Source of the DNA: Bacteroidia bacterium
GTDB lineage: Bacteria; Bacteroidota; Bacteroidia; Bacteroidales; CAJPTX01
DNA: 22,270 nucleotides
NCBI GenBank assembly: GCA_905373665.1
Contig: CAJPTV010000024.1
Span: 1-22,270, forward strand
Reading direction: 5' to 3'
The translations under genes and the position numbers were made by a program. Shown piece after piece: positions 8,565 to 17,115 of the stretch (the first letter of the stretch is position 1; each line of letters opens with the position of its first letter). The notes below the pieces were generated by a model. That model made no database searches, was not told the DNA's origin, and was given only the letters and a program-made list of their open reading frames with translations.

Positions 8565-8612
8565 TATACAAAGAAGCCCTCCTGTCCAAACGACAAGAGG
8601 GCTTCTTGTATA
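8565..8612 (-). terminator. Long hairpin after the T9SS cargo gene, probable terminator
   Basis: Arms 8565-8586 and 8592-8612 pair almost throughout, with one bulged A and one mismatch, around a CAAAC loop. The stem core is AAGAAGCCCTC/GAGGGCTTCTT. It starts 20 bp after the stop of the 1076-residue gene. There is no T-tract on the minus side, so it may act as a terminator or as a 3'-end stabilising structure that separates this gene from arcC. Confidence 0.7.
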
Positions 8613-8631
8613 CATACTTAACGCCGAGACG

Positions 8632-11600
8632 CTACTTCAGTAGCTTTACGGTCTTTTGTGCGTTTCCTTGTGCCTCTAAACGCACGAAATAGAGACCTGA
8701 GGGGAGGGCTTCTGTATCCACTACGACCTCGTTCGTGTCAAGTACACCCGAACGGAGTACTGCCCCCATCAGATTTACCACCTCGTAGTGTCCTGCGACG
8801 CCCTCTGGGTTCACAATCCGCAGCTGCGTGGTAAAGGGGTTCGGAGCTACTACGATACCTGCCAATAGCGCATCCTCTACTGCCTGCGGTTCACTCGCCT
8901 TATCCTCTTTCTTCTCAAAGAGAACAGTTACCGTGCTCTTCCCTGTTACGGTAAAGGTCATTGTTCCTTTCGGAAGAGCAGTGCCGTTCACCTGTACCTC
9001 GGCAAGCACATAGCCCTTTGCTGGCATCGTCACTACTGTCAGCTCTGTACCCGCCTCTACTTCCGCAAGGTTGTTCGCACCTGAGAGCGCCACAAAGCCC
9101 CCCAGCCCATTCTTTACCTGTGCAGTAACGGCAAAGGTTTGCTTCTTAAAGAGCGCTGTTACCTCTGTGTCTGCGGTCACTGTGAACTTATTTCCTACAA
9201 GGGGCTGCTGATTCACTAAGACGTGCTTCAGCTGGTAACCCGCCTCGTGGGTTGCGAGTACCGTCAATACCGTATTTTCGGGCACACGCTGCAAAGTCTC
9301 TGTAGTATAGCCCTCGATGGCGAGTGTCCCGTGCTCAGCTTGCGTCAAGGTTACCCTAAAGGTTTTATTAGGGTTAGGCGTAGGAGCGCCCCCCTCTTTT
9401 TTCTCAAACTCTGCCGTCACAGCAATCGTCTCTTTTACTACGAATGTATTCCCCTCGAGCTTCTCACCATTCACCAGTATCTGTTTTAACGAAAAGCCGT
9501 CTTGAGGCATCGTTACCACCGTCAGTTCTGTACCAAACTCCACAGCTTTCAGATTCTGAGCACCAGAAAGAGCGACAAAGCCCCCGGTCGCATCTTTTAC
9601 CTGCGCAGTCACCGCAAAGGTTTGCTTCTCAAAGACGACCTCGACCTTCGTTACAGAGGTTACTGTAAACGTATTGCCCGCCAGCCTATTTTCGTTCACC
9701 AATATTTCCTTCAGCTGGTAGCCATTCTCCGTATCGGGCGTAGTATTCACGCGCAACTCTGTACCATACTCTACAGCATTGAGATTCGATGCTCCATCCA
9801 GTTGGATAGTTCCCCCTTTGCTATCCTTTACGCTGGAGGAAACTGCAAAGGTCTGTTTCTCGAAGCGTGCCATTACTGTGGTAGCAGCCGTCATCGTGAA
9901 CCTATTGTTCTGAACAGGGAGACCGTTCGCCTTAAGCTCCTTCAATACATAGCCCTTCGTCTCCGCAGGCGTCGCTACGACCTTGACTACCGTACCGTAG
10001 GGTACTGCGGAGGGCGTTAGGGGCTGATCAGACTCGTCAGTAAAGGTCAGCGTACCCTCGCCAGTAATCTGCTGTTCGATGGCAAAGGTTTTGAGCGCAA
10101 AGAGAGCCTCTACTTCCGTATTTGCTGTTACCGTGAACGTATTGTTCTGAATAGGCACATTGTTCGCCTTGAGCTCCTTCAATACATAGCCTTTCGCTTC
10201 CGCAGGCGTTGCTACGACCTTTACGACCGTACCGTAGAGTACTTCCGAGAGCGTGAGCGGCTGATCTGCGGCATCAGTAAGGGTCAGTGTCCCCTCGCCC
10301 GTGATTTTCTTTGTAAGAACGAAGGTTTCTATTACCGTTACCTCGCATTGGTCCGTATGCCCACCGTCCTTTGTCGTCACGGTGATGGTCGTCTTTCCCC
10401 TGCCTACTGCCTTGAGCAGACCGTTGTCTATCGTCGCTACCTTGGGGTCACTACTAGACCAACTAAGGTCGGTATTCGTTGCATTCGTAGGGTATACCGT
10501 AGCAGTGAATGTCCACTCTTCGCCTACTTTCCGTTCCAAACTCTTTGGTTCTAGCTCTACCCTTTCCACCTTGATGAGAGCAATTTTTACCTCTTTGGCT
10601 TTTTCTCCATCGGGGGTTACGATGGCGTGCTTGCCCTCATCCCATTTTCCGTTTTCTGGCTTTATAATAGCACACTCTTGGATGCTAAAAGTCTTAAAAT
10701 CGCCAATAGCGTAGTCTGAGCTTTTAACCGTTAGGGTCGTGTTGCGGATTGTAAGATTCTTAGCTTGCGCGCTTCCGCTTTGTTCCACAATCCCCCATTT
10801 CCCTTCGACGTTGAGTGTCAGGTTACTTATCTCAAGACTACACTCTTTTTGGATAGAGATAGCGGCTGCTTTGGGCGTAAGGAGCGAAAGTGCACCATTG
10901 CCATCGAGGGCAGTAGAGGCATTAAGTACAAGGGCAGTTTTCTGAGTTTTCAAGCTATTGTTTCCACTCACGAAAATCTTCAGGTCAGAGATTTTCTTGT
11001 TTGTAATCACATCTGCGTCAGCCTCCTTTACCTCTACGTTCTTTATTGTGAGGGTTCTTTTCTTATGATTGTAGGCAAACTGACCTTCGCTGTGTAATTT
11101 TATAGCGGCAGGGTTTATCTTACTCAAATCGTCACAATTCGCTTTGGTTACTTGCTCCCCAAGGATGTCAAGATCATAGACAGCCTCGATATTCACCGTC
11201 GTCACCTTTGTTCCATACTGGTCTACTATGGCGTGCTTTTGTGCTTGAAAGGAACCATTGTGTGGGACGATGATTTTCGCATCCTTTAGGGTAAGAGCCG
11301 CTAGATCGTCAATAGCGCCGACAGTTCCCTGAGCCTTGAGTCTGGCATCATTGAGAACAAGGGTCTCTTGCTTGTTACCACCTATTCCCCATTTCCCACC
11401 ACTCACATTGAGGGTAATCTCTGAAAGAGTTAATGTCGTTGCACTAGTTATAAAGATCCCAGGTGCATTAGCACTCGTCGTAGTGATAGAGAGCTCCCCA
11501 TCGCCCTCTATAGAGGTAGATGCATCAATGCGGCACGGAAGTTTCGTTGACTTTAGCGTATTCTTTCCAGCGATGCGAATCTTTAAGCCATCAATGCCCG

Positions 11601-11862
11601 TGTTGGTAATGATCCTTTTGTCCGCCACATTGATATCCATATTCTTCATCACCAGCGTTTTCTCTGCGGGGAGATACCTAAACTCGGCGTCTGCACTGGG
11701 GGTAATGCCCGAGATTTCGTGTAGTTTATCTTTATTCGCATCGGTAACCTTTTGCCCAAGGATTTCGAGCGGGTATTCCTCTGCCATTGCGGGCGAGAGG
11801 AAGAAGATCAACAACAACACCGATAACAGCCCGTAGGGAAGTGTATAGTATTTCTTTCTCAT
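8632..11862 (-). CDS. Modular surface/secreted protein with Big_2 domain, six about 75-aa repeats and T9SS sorting domain
   Basis: This 1076-residue protein starts with a signal peptide (hydrophobic 9-27, AMA-EE junction). Two homologous modules follow (about 29-225 and 229-428), each opening with L-x-I-LG-x-x-VT-x-AN and containing a strand-rich region with KWGI. Residues about 432-511 form a bacterial Ig-like Big_2 domain (VGEEWTFTATVYPTNA, LSWSSSDPKVATID). Six repeats follow at about 513-590, 592-669, 671-746, 748-821, 834-907 and 909-984, with the pattern TFAV...GT-x-L-x-V-x-x-P...GY-x-L-K-x-x-x-VN...TFTVT...V-x-F-x-K, resembling InlB B-repeat/divergent FMN-like surface repeats. The last 80 residues (APNPF, VNLMGAVLRSG, LPSGLYFVRLE, KTVKLLK) fit a type A T9SS C-terminal sorting domain. 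It should be exported and anchored at, or released from, the cell surface. An adhesin-like role is a guess and no catalytic motif is seen. Confidence 0.85.
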   Translation of the reverse strand: MRKKYYTLPYGLLSVLLLIFFLSPAMAEEYPLEILGQKVTDANKDKLHEISGITPSADAEFRYLPAEKTLVMKNMDINVADKRIITNTGIDGLKIRIAGKNTLKSTKLPCRIDASTSIEGDGELSITTTSANAPGIFITSATTLTLSEITLNVSGGKWGIGGNKQETLVLNDARLKAQGTVGAIDDLAALTLKDAKIIVPHNGSFQAQKHAIVDQYGTKVTTVNIEAVYDLDILGEQVTKANCDDLSKINPAAIKLHSEGQFAYNHKKRTLTIKNVEVKEADADVITNKKISDLKIFVSGNNSLKTQKTALVLNASTALDGNGALSLLTPKAAAISIQKECSLEISNLTLNVEGKWGIVEQSGSAQAKNLTIRNTTLTVKSSDYAIGDFKTFSIQECAIIKPENGKWDEGKHAIVTPDGEKAKEVKIALIKVERVELEPKSLERKVGEEWTFTATVYPTNATNTDLSWSSSDPKVATIDNGLLKAVGRGKTTITVTTKDGGHTDQCEVTVIETFVLTKKITGEGTLTLTDAADQPLTLSEVLYGTVVKVVATPAEAKGYVLKELKANNVPIQNNTFTVTANTEVEALFALKTFAIEQQITGEGTLTFTDESDQPLTPSAVPYGTVVKVVATPAETKGYVLKELKANGLPVQNNRFTMTAATTVMARFEKQTFAVSSSVKDSKGGTIQLDGASNLNAVEYGTELRVNTTPDTENGYQLKEILVNENRLAGNTFTVTSVTKVEVVFEKQTFAVTAQVKDATGGFVALSGAQNLKAVEFGTELTVVTMPQDGFSLKQILVNGEKLEGNTFVVKETIAVTAEFEKKEGGAPTPNPNKTFRVTLTQAEHGTLAIEGYTTETLQRVPENTVLTVLATHEAGYQLKHVLVNQQPLVGNKFTVTADTEVTALFKKQTFAVTAQVKNGLGGFVALSGANNLAEVEAGTELTVVTMPAKGYVLAEVQVNGTALPKGTMTFTVTGKSTVTVLFEKKEDKASEPQAVEDALLAGIVVAPNPFTTQLRIVNPEGVAGHYEVVNLMGAVLRSGVLDTNEVVVDTEALPSGLYFVRLEAQGNAQKTVKLLK
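8911..10326 (-). repeat. Six tandem about 75-residue repeats within the T9SS cargo gene
   Basis: Repeats 1 and 2 share near-identical blocks (ITGEGTLT, YGTVVKVVATPAE, KGYVLKELKAN), indicating recent duplication. Repeats 4 and 6 share TFAVTAQVK, GGFVALSGA and GTELTVVTMP. Repeat 5 is the most diverged, and an Asn/Pro-rich linker (GGAPTPNPNK) precedes it. Copy number could vary between strains by recombination. Confidence 0.85.
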
Positions 11863-11901
11863 CGTCTCTTCTTTGTTTATATGAATGTTATTGAGAATAG
11901 C

Positions 11902-11920
11902 CCTTGTTTATGCAACAAGG
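11902..11920. repeat. Inverted repeat upstream of the T9SS cargo gene
   Basis: CCTTGTT and AACAAGG form 7-bp perfect arms around TATGC, about 40 bp before ATG 11862. It lies where an operator or a 5'-leader hairpin could act. I see no exact TAnnTTTG box in this upstream region. Confidence 0.35.
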
Positions 11921-11945
11921 TTGGGTAACGGTAAACCAACAAGAG

Positions 11946-12151
11946 GGTGTGTCAAAACACAACACCGCTTTTCGCATCGATTCATTATCAGGGCGTAGCA
12001 TGCTGCGGCGCTAAGGGCGGTCCTAAGGGCGGACGGCCCGTGGTGGAGGAGAGGCGTAGAGATAATGACCAAGGCGGCACGTAGTGCCGAGTTGCGGGCG
12101 AAAGCACGCTACACCCCTACAGGGGACGGGAGAGTCGTGTTTTGACACACC
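11946..12151. mobile_element. MITE-like inverted-repeat element, copy A
   Basis: About 206 bp bounded by GGTGTGTCAAAACACAAC at the left and its reverse complement, with one mismatch, at the right (12134-12151). It encodes no protein. The interior has a GGGCGG-rich core (12015-12053), a hairpin CGGCAC-GTA-GTGCCG (12075-12089) and a CCCCT-AC-AGGGG hairpin (12114-12125). A second copy with the same architecture lies at 21761-21952. No convincing target-site duplication is visible. It fills most of the stretch between the vapD-like gene and the T9SS cargo gene. Confidence 0.75.
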
Positions 12152-12152
12152 T

Positions 12153-12187
12153 TCCTACAGGGGACGGGGTATGTACATTTTGACACA
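12153..12187. repeat. Partial extra copy of the element's right end
   Basis: Immediately after copy A, a diverged second right end appears (CCTACAGGGGACGGGG, then ATTTTGACACAT), repeating the end of copy A. It may be a remnant of a nested or tandem insertion. Confidence 0.5.
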
Positions 12188-12196
12188 TTCTCCTCT

Positions 12197-12481
12197 CTAC
12201 TGAATGGCAGGAAGTAAGTCGTTATTGTCTTCTATTCTTAGCATTCTCAGATCCTTCACGCAGGTAGCAAACCACGGATATTCCTTGGCTAATTTCTGGA
12301 CAATTAAGACACACTTCACGGCATCTATATCGCTGTTTCCAAAATAGACACTACCCTGCGGATGAGAGAAGCCATTCTTCATTAGGAAGTTTCTCACCAA
12401 TGCATAGCAATTGTTGTAAGAGATGTCTTCGGCACACTCTTTCAAACAATTCGTATCTAGATCAAAAACCACGGCATACAT
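12197..12481 (-). CDS. vapD: VapD family protein (Cas2-fold endoribonuclease)
   Basis: From ATG 12481 this 94-residue protein reads MYAVVFDLDTNCLKE at the start and has QGSVYFG (42-48), the conserved KCVL...KEYPWF block and LRMLRIEDNNDL near the end, all characteristic of the VapD family. VapD proteins are small ribonucleases with a ferredoxin-like, Cas2-related fold, and some act as toxins. D7 in FDLD is the likely catalytic acid by analogy. The open frame extends 17 codons upstream to a GTG at 12532, but the -7 box at 12512-12519 lies within that extension, so I prefer the ATG. No VapX-like antitoxin ORF fits in the 66 bp between this gene and the upstream activase gene, so it appears to be solitary. 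A MITE-like element lies directly downstream. Confidence 0.88.
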   Translation of the reverse strand: MYAVVFDLDTNCLKECAEDISYNNCYALVRNFLMKNGFSHPQGSVYFGNSDIDAVKCVLIVQKLAKEYPWFATCVKDLRMLRIEDNNDLLPAIQ

Positions 12482-12511
12482 AGTACTCGACAGATTGTGT
12501 TCGTTTGTCAG

Positions 12512-12519
12512 CAAAGATA
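12512..12519 (-). promoter_or_regulatory. -7 box for the vapD-like gene
   Basis: The minus strand reads TATCTTTG, an exact TAnnTTTG match, 30 bp before ATG 12481 and within the gap after the activase stop codon. Its position argues against the upstream GTG as translation start. Confidence 0.55.
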
Positions 12520-12547
12520 AAAAATCTGCCACGAAGGCTACCCTATC

Positions 12548-15500
12548 CTAGCCCACCACAGGTTGTGCCCCAGTTAGCACGGAGGGAGCGATCATCGCCT
12601 TCGCATTCTCTTTGAGGAAGTGAAGACGGTTGAAGAAGTTCACTTCACTCACCCCACTATCCAAGTCAAGGAAGAGAAGGCTAAGGTTGGGATAAAGTTC
12701 CCGCACCTTACGCTCAATCCCCTTGGCTACGATATGGTTGGCTATACAGCCGAAGGGCTGAAGACAAACCACGCTGTTAATTCCCTCCTTAGCGAAGCGC
12801 ACAAACGAAGCGGGTATTAACCACCCTTCGCCAAACTGTGCGTTCAGGTTGATGACCGAAGAAGCCATCTCCGCCTCGTGGCTCGGCATCCCTATCGGAC
12901 GATAGAAGGGGAAGGACTTTACGTGCTTCTCCATCTTCCGAATCACCCTAAAGAGTATATTCTCAATGATTGGGAGGATCGAGACGCCAAACGAGGACTT
13001 CTCTATCTTATCCTTCACGCGGACAGGCGCACTTGCCAGCCCTTCGAGAAAGAACTCACATAGGGCAGGTACTACGGGCTCGATCCCTTGCGAGGCGAGC
13101 CAATCGACCACGCCACGGTTCGCATAGCGATTATATTTCACAAAGATTTCCCCGACGACGCCCACCCGAGGCATATCCTTAGGCGTTATCGCTTGGTTAA
13201 ACTCTGCTGCAGCACGATCCAAGAACTCATACATGCGCTTGGTTTCACCACGCTTGAGCGCCATCACCCCGAGCTTCGTATACTTGTCAAAGAGCGCTTG
13301 TGCGATCCCCTCTTTCCGTTCACGCACACGCGAAGCTTGGAAAAGCGTAGACATGATGTCGGCATAGACTAACGCTCTTACAAGAGGCAAGGCAAGCTTC
13401 TTCCATGGGATCTTAAAGCCAGGCTGTTCGTTAAACTCGCCCGCCCCCGTAGAAACCGCAATGACAGGCACATCGTCTAACCCGACCTGCTGCAAAGCCT
13501 TTTTTACCAAAGAAATGTAGTTCGTGGCACGACACTGTCCGCCCGTCTGGGTAATCCCAAAAGCCACCTCCTCACGCTTATACTGTCCACGCGCAATGGC
13601 TTGCATAAAGTCCCCAACGACGAGGGTTGCGGGGTAACAGATCTCATTATTGCTGTAGCGCAGCCCGTAAACAGCCGTAGACTCCGAACTAGGCGGAAGG
13701 TTTACCGCCTTATACCCCGCCAACTCGAACAGGGTAGGGAGGTAGGGAGAATAGGGGTCGCCAAACCACGGCATCAAGATCGTACGGTGTCGATCCTTCT
13801 CTTCAAAGACCGCATGTTTGATGGGCTTGGTAGCCTCTTCTTGCGTAGCCGCCCCCTCCTCTCTGAGCTTCAAACTTTCGATCAAAGAGCGGATACGTAG
13901 ACGAAGCGACCCGACGTTGCTCACATCGTCAACTTTGAGTACCGTCGCCGTCTTCCCTGCATGACGAAGAATTTCCGTAGCCTCGTCCACTACGTAAGCA
14001 TCTGGACCACAACCGAAGGAGGTGATTTGCACGTAATGCACATTCTGTGGCGCTACTGCCGTCCAATGTGCTGCCGCCACAATGCGGTTTGTAAAGCCCC
14101 ATTGGTGTACACTGACCGAAGCCTTCGGGTCGAGTGCATCGCGACGCGCCAAATCTTCGGTTACGACGTCTACGCCAAACTCGGTGATGATTTGCGAAAT
14201 CTTGTGCTGTATCAATGGGTCGGCATGGTAAGGGCGTCCTGCCAACATCACGAGCGTACGCCCCTCGGCTTGTGCCTTGTCTGATACTGCCCGATTCTTC
14301 GCAATGAGCTCAGCAAAGAAGTGCTCTTGCTCAGTCGTCGCAGCAGCAAATGCCTTATCAAAGCGCGTCTTTGAAAGATCAAAACGCCCACGCGCTACCT
14401 GCTTAAGGTATTCCCAGCACTGTTTTTTCAACAGACCTGTGTCCTTAAAGCTAATCGAGGGGGCATCAATCTCTACCCCCTCAGGGAGATGACCACTCAG
14501 CGCACTACGCAATACCTCGGAGTAGCCCGAAACAACTGGGCAGTTGAAACTATTGCTTACGCCGGTCACCTCCTTCGCCTCATAGACCACGAAGGGAACA
14601 AAGACACGATCGACCCCACGCTTTACCAAATCGAGGACATGGCCGTGAGCGATCTTGGCAGGGAAGCAGACGTTGTCTGACATCACGGTGTGTGCCCCCT
14701 TTTCGCTCACACGAATGGTGGACTCTGCCGAGACCTTCACCTCCATCCCACACGCAGTAAAGAGGGTATACCAGAAGGGGAAGTGTTCGTACATCCCCAA
14801 GATGCGGGGAATACCGATAACGAGCGAGGCAGGCTTTTGATCTTTACCGCTCTGATCTAGCACCTTCCCTTCTGGGGCTTTCCCATAGTCAAAGAGGCGT
14901 TTGTATTTCCACTCGCTCGTATTTTCGCCCTGTTTATGGGCTTCGCCTTGGTTACTAAAGACCTTTTCACACTTATTCCCCGCAAAGTAAATCTCTCCGT
15001 TTTCAAACTGAAAGGTCGTTACCTCACAACGGTTATAACAGCCCTTACAGCCGCCGAGCTTAGTCGTATGCTCTGCCACGTGCGCTACGTCGTGGAGCTC
15101 GCGCTGTGGGAAGTGTTTGAGAGTAGCCTCTTGTGCCGCATGGAGTGCTGCGCCGAATGCTCCCATAAGCTCTGGCGCATCGGTAATAATCACCTTACGC
15201 CCCGTTTCCAACTCGAAGGCACGCGATACGGAGGGGTTACGGAGCGTCCCGCCTTGCACCATCACGTGGTTACCTAGTACATTGAAATCTTTGATCTTTA
15301 AGACCTTGTTCAGACAGTTCCGAACGACGGCATAGCCCAGCCCAGCTGAGATGTCGCCATGCGAAGCCCCTTCGCGCAAAGACTGTTTGACACGTGAGTT
15401 CATAAAGACCGTACAGCGTGTCCCCAAGTCACAGGGAGCAAGCGATTTACATGCCTCCGAGGCGAAGTCTGACACCTCCTGCCCTAAGCTTCGCGCAAAG

Positions 15501-16891
15501 GTCTCTATAAACGAGCCACACCCCGATGAGCAGGCCTCGTTGATCTCTAAGCGCGCAATCGTGCCTTGATCGATAAAGGCGGCTTTCATATCCTGCCCCC
15601 CGATATCGAGGATGAAGGAGACCTCGGGATCAAAATAGGCAGCCCCAACGTAATGGGCAATCGTTTCTACCACACCAAGGTTTAATCCAAAGGCTTTGCG
15701 CACGAGATCCTCTCCGTAGCCCGTGACACAACTCCCGCCAATCTGTAGGGTAACGCCCTCCTTTTCCGCCAGCGTTACGAGTTCGTGCAAACTCGCTGCC
15801 ACAGCCCCGAGGGGGTCACCCGAATTCTTACGATAGGCGCGGAAGACGATCTGCTTCTGTGCATTGAGCACAATCACCTTCGTCGTCGTAGAGCCACTAT
15901 CTATGCCTAAAAAACACGCCCCTTTGGCGGCTGAAGAGAGGGGAGCAGCGGGAAGGCGATACTGCGACTTGCTGTCGATCCAACGATTATACTCCTCTTC
16001 GTCACGAAAAAGCGGCGTTAAGCCCCGAGGACGTACGCCGACGCTCACGCGGTTTTGATCTTTGAAGAGCTGTAAGAGTTCGTCGAAAGTATAGCTCTTC
16101 CCCTCGGGCTTTACATGGAGCGCCGTCCCCCATGCGGGGATGGCTTGTACACACTCGGGAATGATGAAATCTTCTGGCAACAACTCCGAAGCCTCTTGAA
16201 AGGCTTTTCGTAAGGGGATTATGTGTGCGAAGGGACCCCCACAAAGAATAACCTTAGGGCGTAGCGTATACCCGCGCGACAACGTAGTCAATACCTGCAC
16301 GCTCACAGCATGGAAGATCGAGGCAGCAATATCCTCTCGCTTCGCACCCCGCGCCAAAAGGTTTTGAATATCGGTCTTGGAGAAGACTCCGCAACGCGAT
16401 GCGATGGGGTGCTTCTTGGTTGCTTGTTCTGCCAATTCGCCCAGACGTTCGACTTCTACCCCGAGGAGCACCGCCATTTGATCAATGAAAGCCCCCGTGC
16501 CACCGGCACAGCTCCCATTCATACGAATATCTGGTGGACGCCCCTCTTCGAAGAAGATCATTTTGGCGTCCTCGCCCCCTATATCCACCAAACTCGCGGC
16601 CTCGGGATAGTGCGTTTCAGCCACACGACACGCGGCGATCACCTCCTGCACGAACTGCAAGCCGCAACGCTCGGCAATCCCCATCCCCGCAGAGCCTGTT
16701 ACCGCGAGCTGTACGCGCTCCCCTTGACGGTTACGCGCCAGTTCTGAAAAGACCCGCTCTAGGGTTCCAGAGACATCGGCATTGTGCCGTGTATAAAACG
16801 TATCTAAGACGTGTCCCGCACTGTCGACGGAAACGACCTTCAGGGTAGTAGACCCCACGTCGAGCCCCACACGTATTACTTCTCCTGCCAT
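12548..16891 (-). CDS. Fused 2-hydroxyacyl-CoA dehydratase activase / dehydratase-like protein
   Basis: This 1447-residue protein holds two BadF/BadG/BcrA/BcrD-type ASKHA ATPase domains. The first (about 5-262) has GLDVGSTTLK (9-18), DIGGEDAK, NGSCAGGTGAF with C128, and SRCGVF with C167. The second (about 325-590) has GIDSGSTTTK (329-338), DIGGQDMK, NEACSSGCGSF with C454/C458, and TRCTVF with C493. The paired cysteines match the ligands of the [4Fe-4S] cluster that activases bridge across a dimer. A further cluster of cysteines, C615, C618, C622 and C641, follows. The middle (about 680-1000) resembles the DUF2229 CoA-enzyme-activase domain, and the C-terminal part resembles the dehydratase D/HgdB-like family. 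Such proteins transfer an electron, driven by ATP, to 2-hydroxyacyl-CoA dehydratases in anaerobes. No separate dehydratase subunits are adjacent, so substrate and partner are unknown. Confidence 0.9.
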   Translation of the reverse strand: MAGEVIRVGLDVGSTTLKVVSVDSAGHVLDTFYTRHNADVSGTLERVFSELARNRQGERVQLAVTGSAGMGIAERCGLQFVQEVIAACRVAETHYPEAASLVDIGGEDAKMIFFEEGRPPDIRMNGSCAGGTGAFIDQMAVLLGVEVERLGELAEQATKKHPIASRCGVFSKTDIQNLLARGAKREDIAASIFHAVSVQVLTTLSRGYTLRPKVILCGGPFAHIIPLRKAFQEASELLPEDFIIPECVQAIPAWGTALHVKPEGKSYTFDELLQLFKDQNRVSVGVRPRGLTPLFRDEEEYNRWIDSKSQYRLPAAPLSSAAKGACFLGIDSGSTTTKVIVLNAQKQIVFRAYRKNSGDPLGAVAASLHELVTLAEKEGVTLQIGGSCVTGYGEDLVRKAFGLNLGVVETIAHYVGAAYFDPEVSFILDIGGQDMKAAFIDQGTIARLEINEACSSGCGSFIETFARSLGQEVSDFASEACKSLAPCDLGTRCTVFMNSRVKQSLREGASHGDISAGLGYAVVRNCLNKVLKIKDFNVLGNHVMVQGGTLRNPSVSRAFELETGRKVIITDAPELMGAFGAALHAAQEATLKHFPQRELHDVAHVAEHTTKLGGCKGCYNRCEVTTFQFENGEIYFAGNKCEKVFSNQGEAHKQGENTSEWKYKRLFDYGKAPEGKVLDQSGKDQKPASLVIGIPRILGMYEHFPFWYTLFTACGMEVKVSAESTIRVSEKGAHTVMSDNVCFPAKIAHGHVLDLVKRGVDRVFVPFVVYEAKEVTGVSNSFNCPVVSGYSEVLRSALSGHLPEGVEIDAPSISFKDTGLLKKQCWEYLKQVARGRFDLSKTRFDKAFAAATTEQEHFFAELIAKNRAVSDKAQAEGRTLVMLAGRPYHADPLIQHKISQIITEFGVDVVTEDLARRDALDPKASVSVHQWGFTNRIVAAAHWTAVAPQNVHYVQITSFGCGPDAYVVDEATEILRHAGKTATVLKVDDVSNVGSLRLRIRSLIESLKLREEGAATQEEATKPIKHAVFEEKDRHRTILMPWFGDPYSPYLPTLFELAGYKAVNLPPSSESTAVYGLRYSNNEICYPATLVVGDFMQAIARGQYKREEVAFGITQTGGQCRATNYISLVKKALQQVGLDDVPVIAVSTGAGEFNEQPGFKIPWKKLALPLVRALVYADIMSTLFQASRVRERKEGIAQALFDKYTKLGVMALKRGETKRMYEFLDRAAAEFNQAITPKDMPRVGVVGEIFVKYNRYANRGVVDWLASQGIEPVVPALCEFFLEGLASAPVRVKDKIEKSSFGVSILPIIENILFRVIRKMEKHVKSFPFYRPIGMPSHEAEMASSVINLNAQFGEGWLIPASFVRFAKEGINSVVCLQPFGCIANHIVAKGIERKVRELYPNLSLLFLDLDSGVSEVNFFNRLHFLKENAKAMIAPSVLTGAQPVVG

Positions 16892-16913
16892 ACACCACTG
16901 CGCTACACGCGCG

Positions 16914-16994
16914 TTAAAATTCTGACCGTGCCACTACGGTCACGTTGTACCCATTCATAGCTTCTGCAAAGACCATACCCAGTTCTTTTGGCAC
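16914..16994 (-). other. Possible short leader ORF before the activase gene
   Basis: A 26-codon frame from GTG 16994 reads (M)PKELGMVFAEAMNGYNVTVV and ends ARSEF-stop, 22 bp before the activase ATG. An internal ATG lies at 16976. The amino-acid composition looks coding-like, and an inverted repeat GACCGT...ACGGTC (16924-16941) covers its 3' end. It is too short to assign and could be chance. Confidence 0.2.
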
Positions 16995-17082
16995 GAATGA
17001 TCTCCAAAGAGAACGCAAGGGAGATATACTTTGTTCAGAGCATCACACCCAAAATGAGGAAGGAAGTAGACTCCTAGAGAGG

Positions 17083-17096
17083 GTGGGTACTCCCAC
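17083..17096. repeat. Inverted repeat in the activase leader
   Basis: GTGGG and CCCAC form 5-bp perfect arms around a 4-base loop, in the roughly 215-nt region between the -7-like box at 17116-17123 and the activase start. It could be a leader hairpin. Function is unknown. Confidence 0.3.
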
Positions 17097-17115
17097 TAAA
17101 TAACATTTCCAGCTG

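Noticed and set aside
12197..12481. Cas2 / CRISPR-associated interpretation of the small ribonuclease
   Set aside because: VapD is related to Cas2 in fold, but the conserved blocks match VapD, and no cas1 or CRISPR array is present in the window.
12482..12532. 17-codon extension of the VapD-like protein from a GTG
   Set aside because: The -7 box lies inside it, and VapD proteins normally begin at the MYA(V/I)xFDLD segment.
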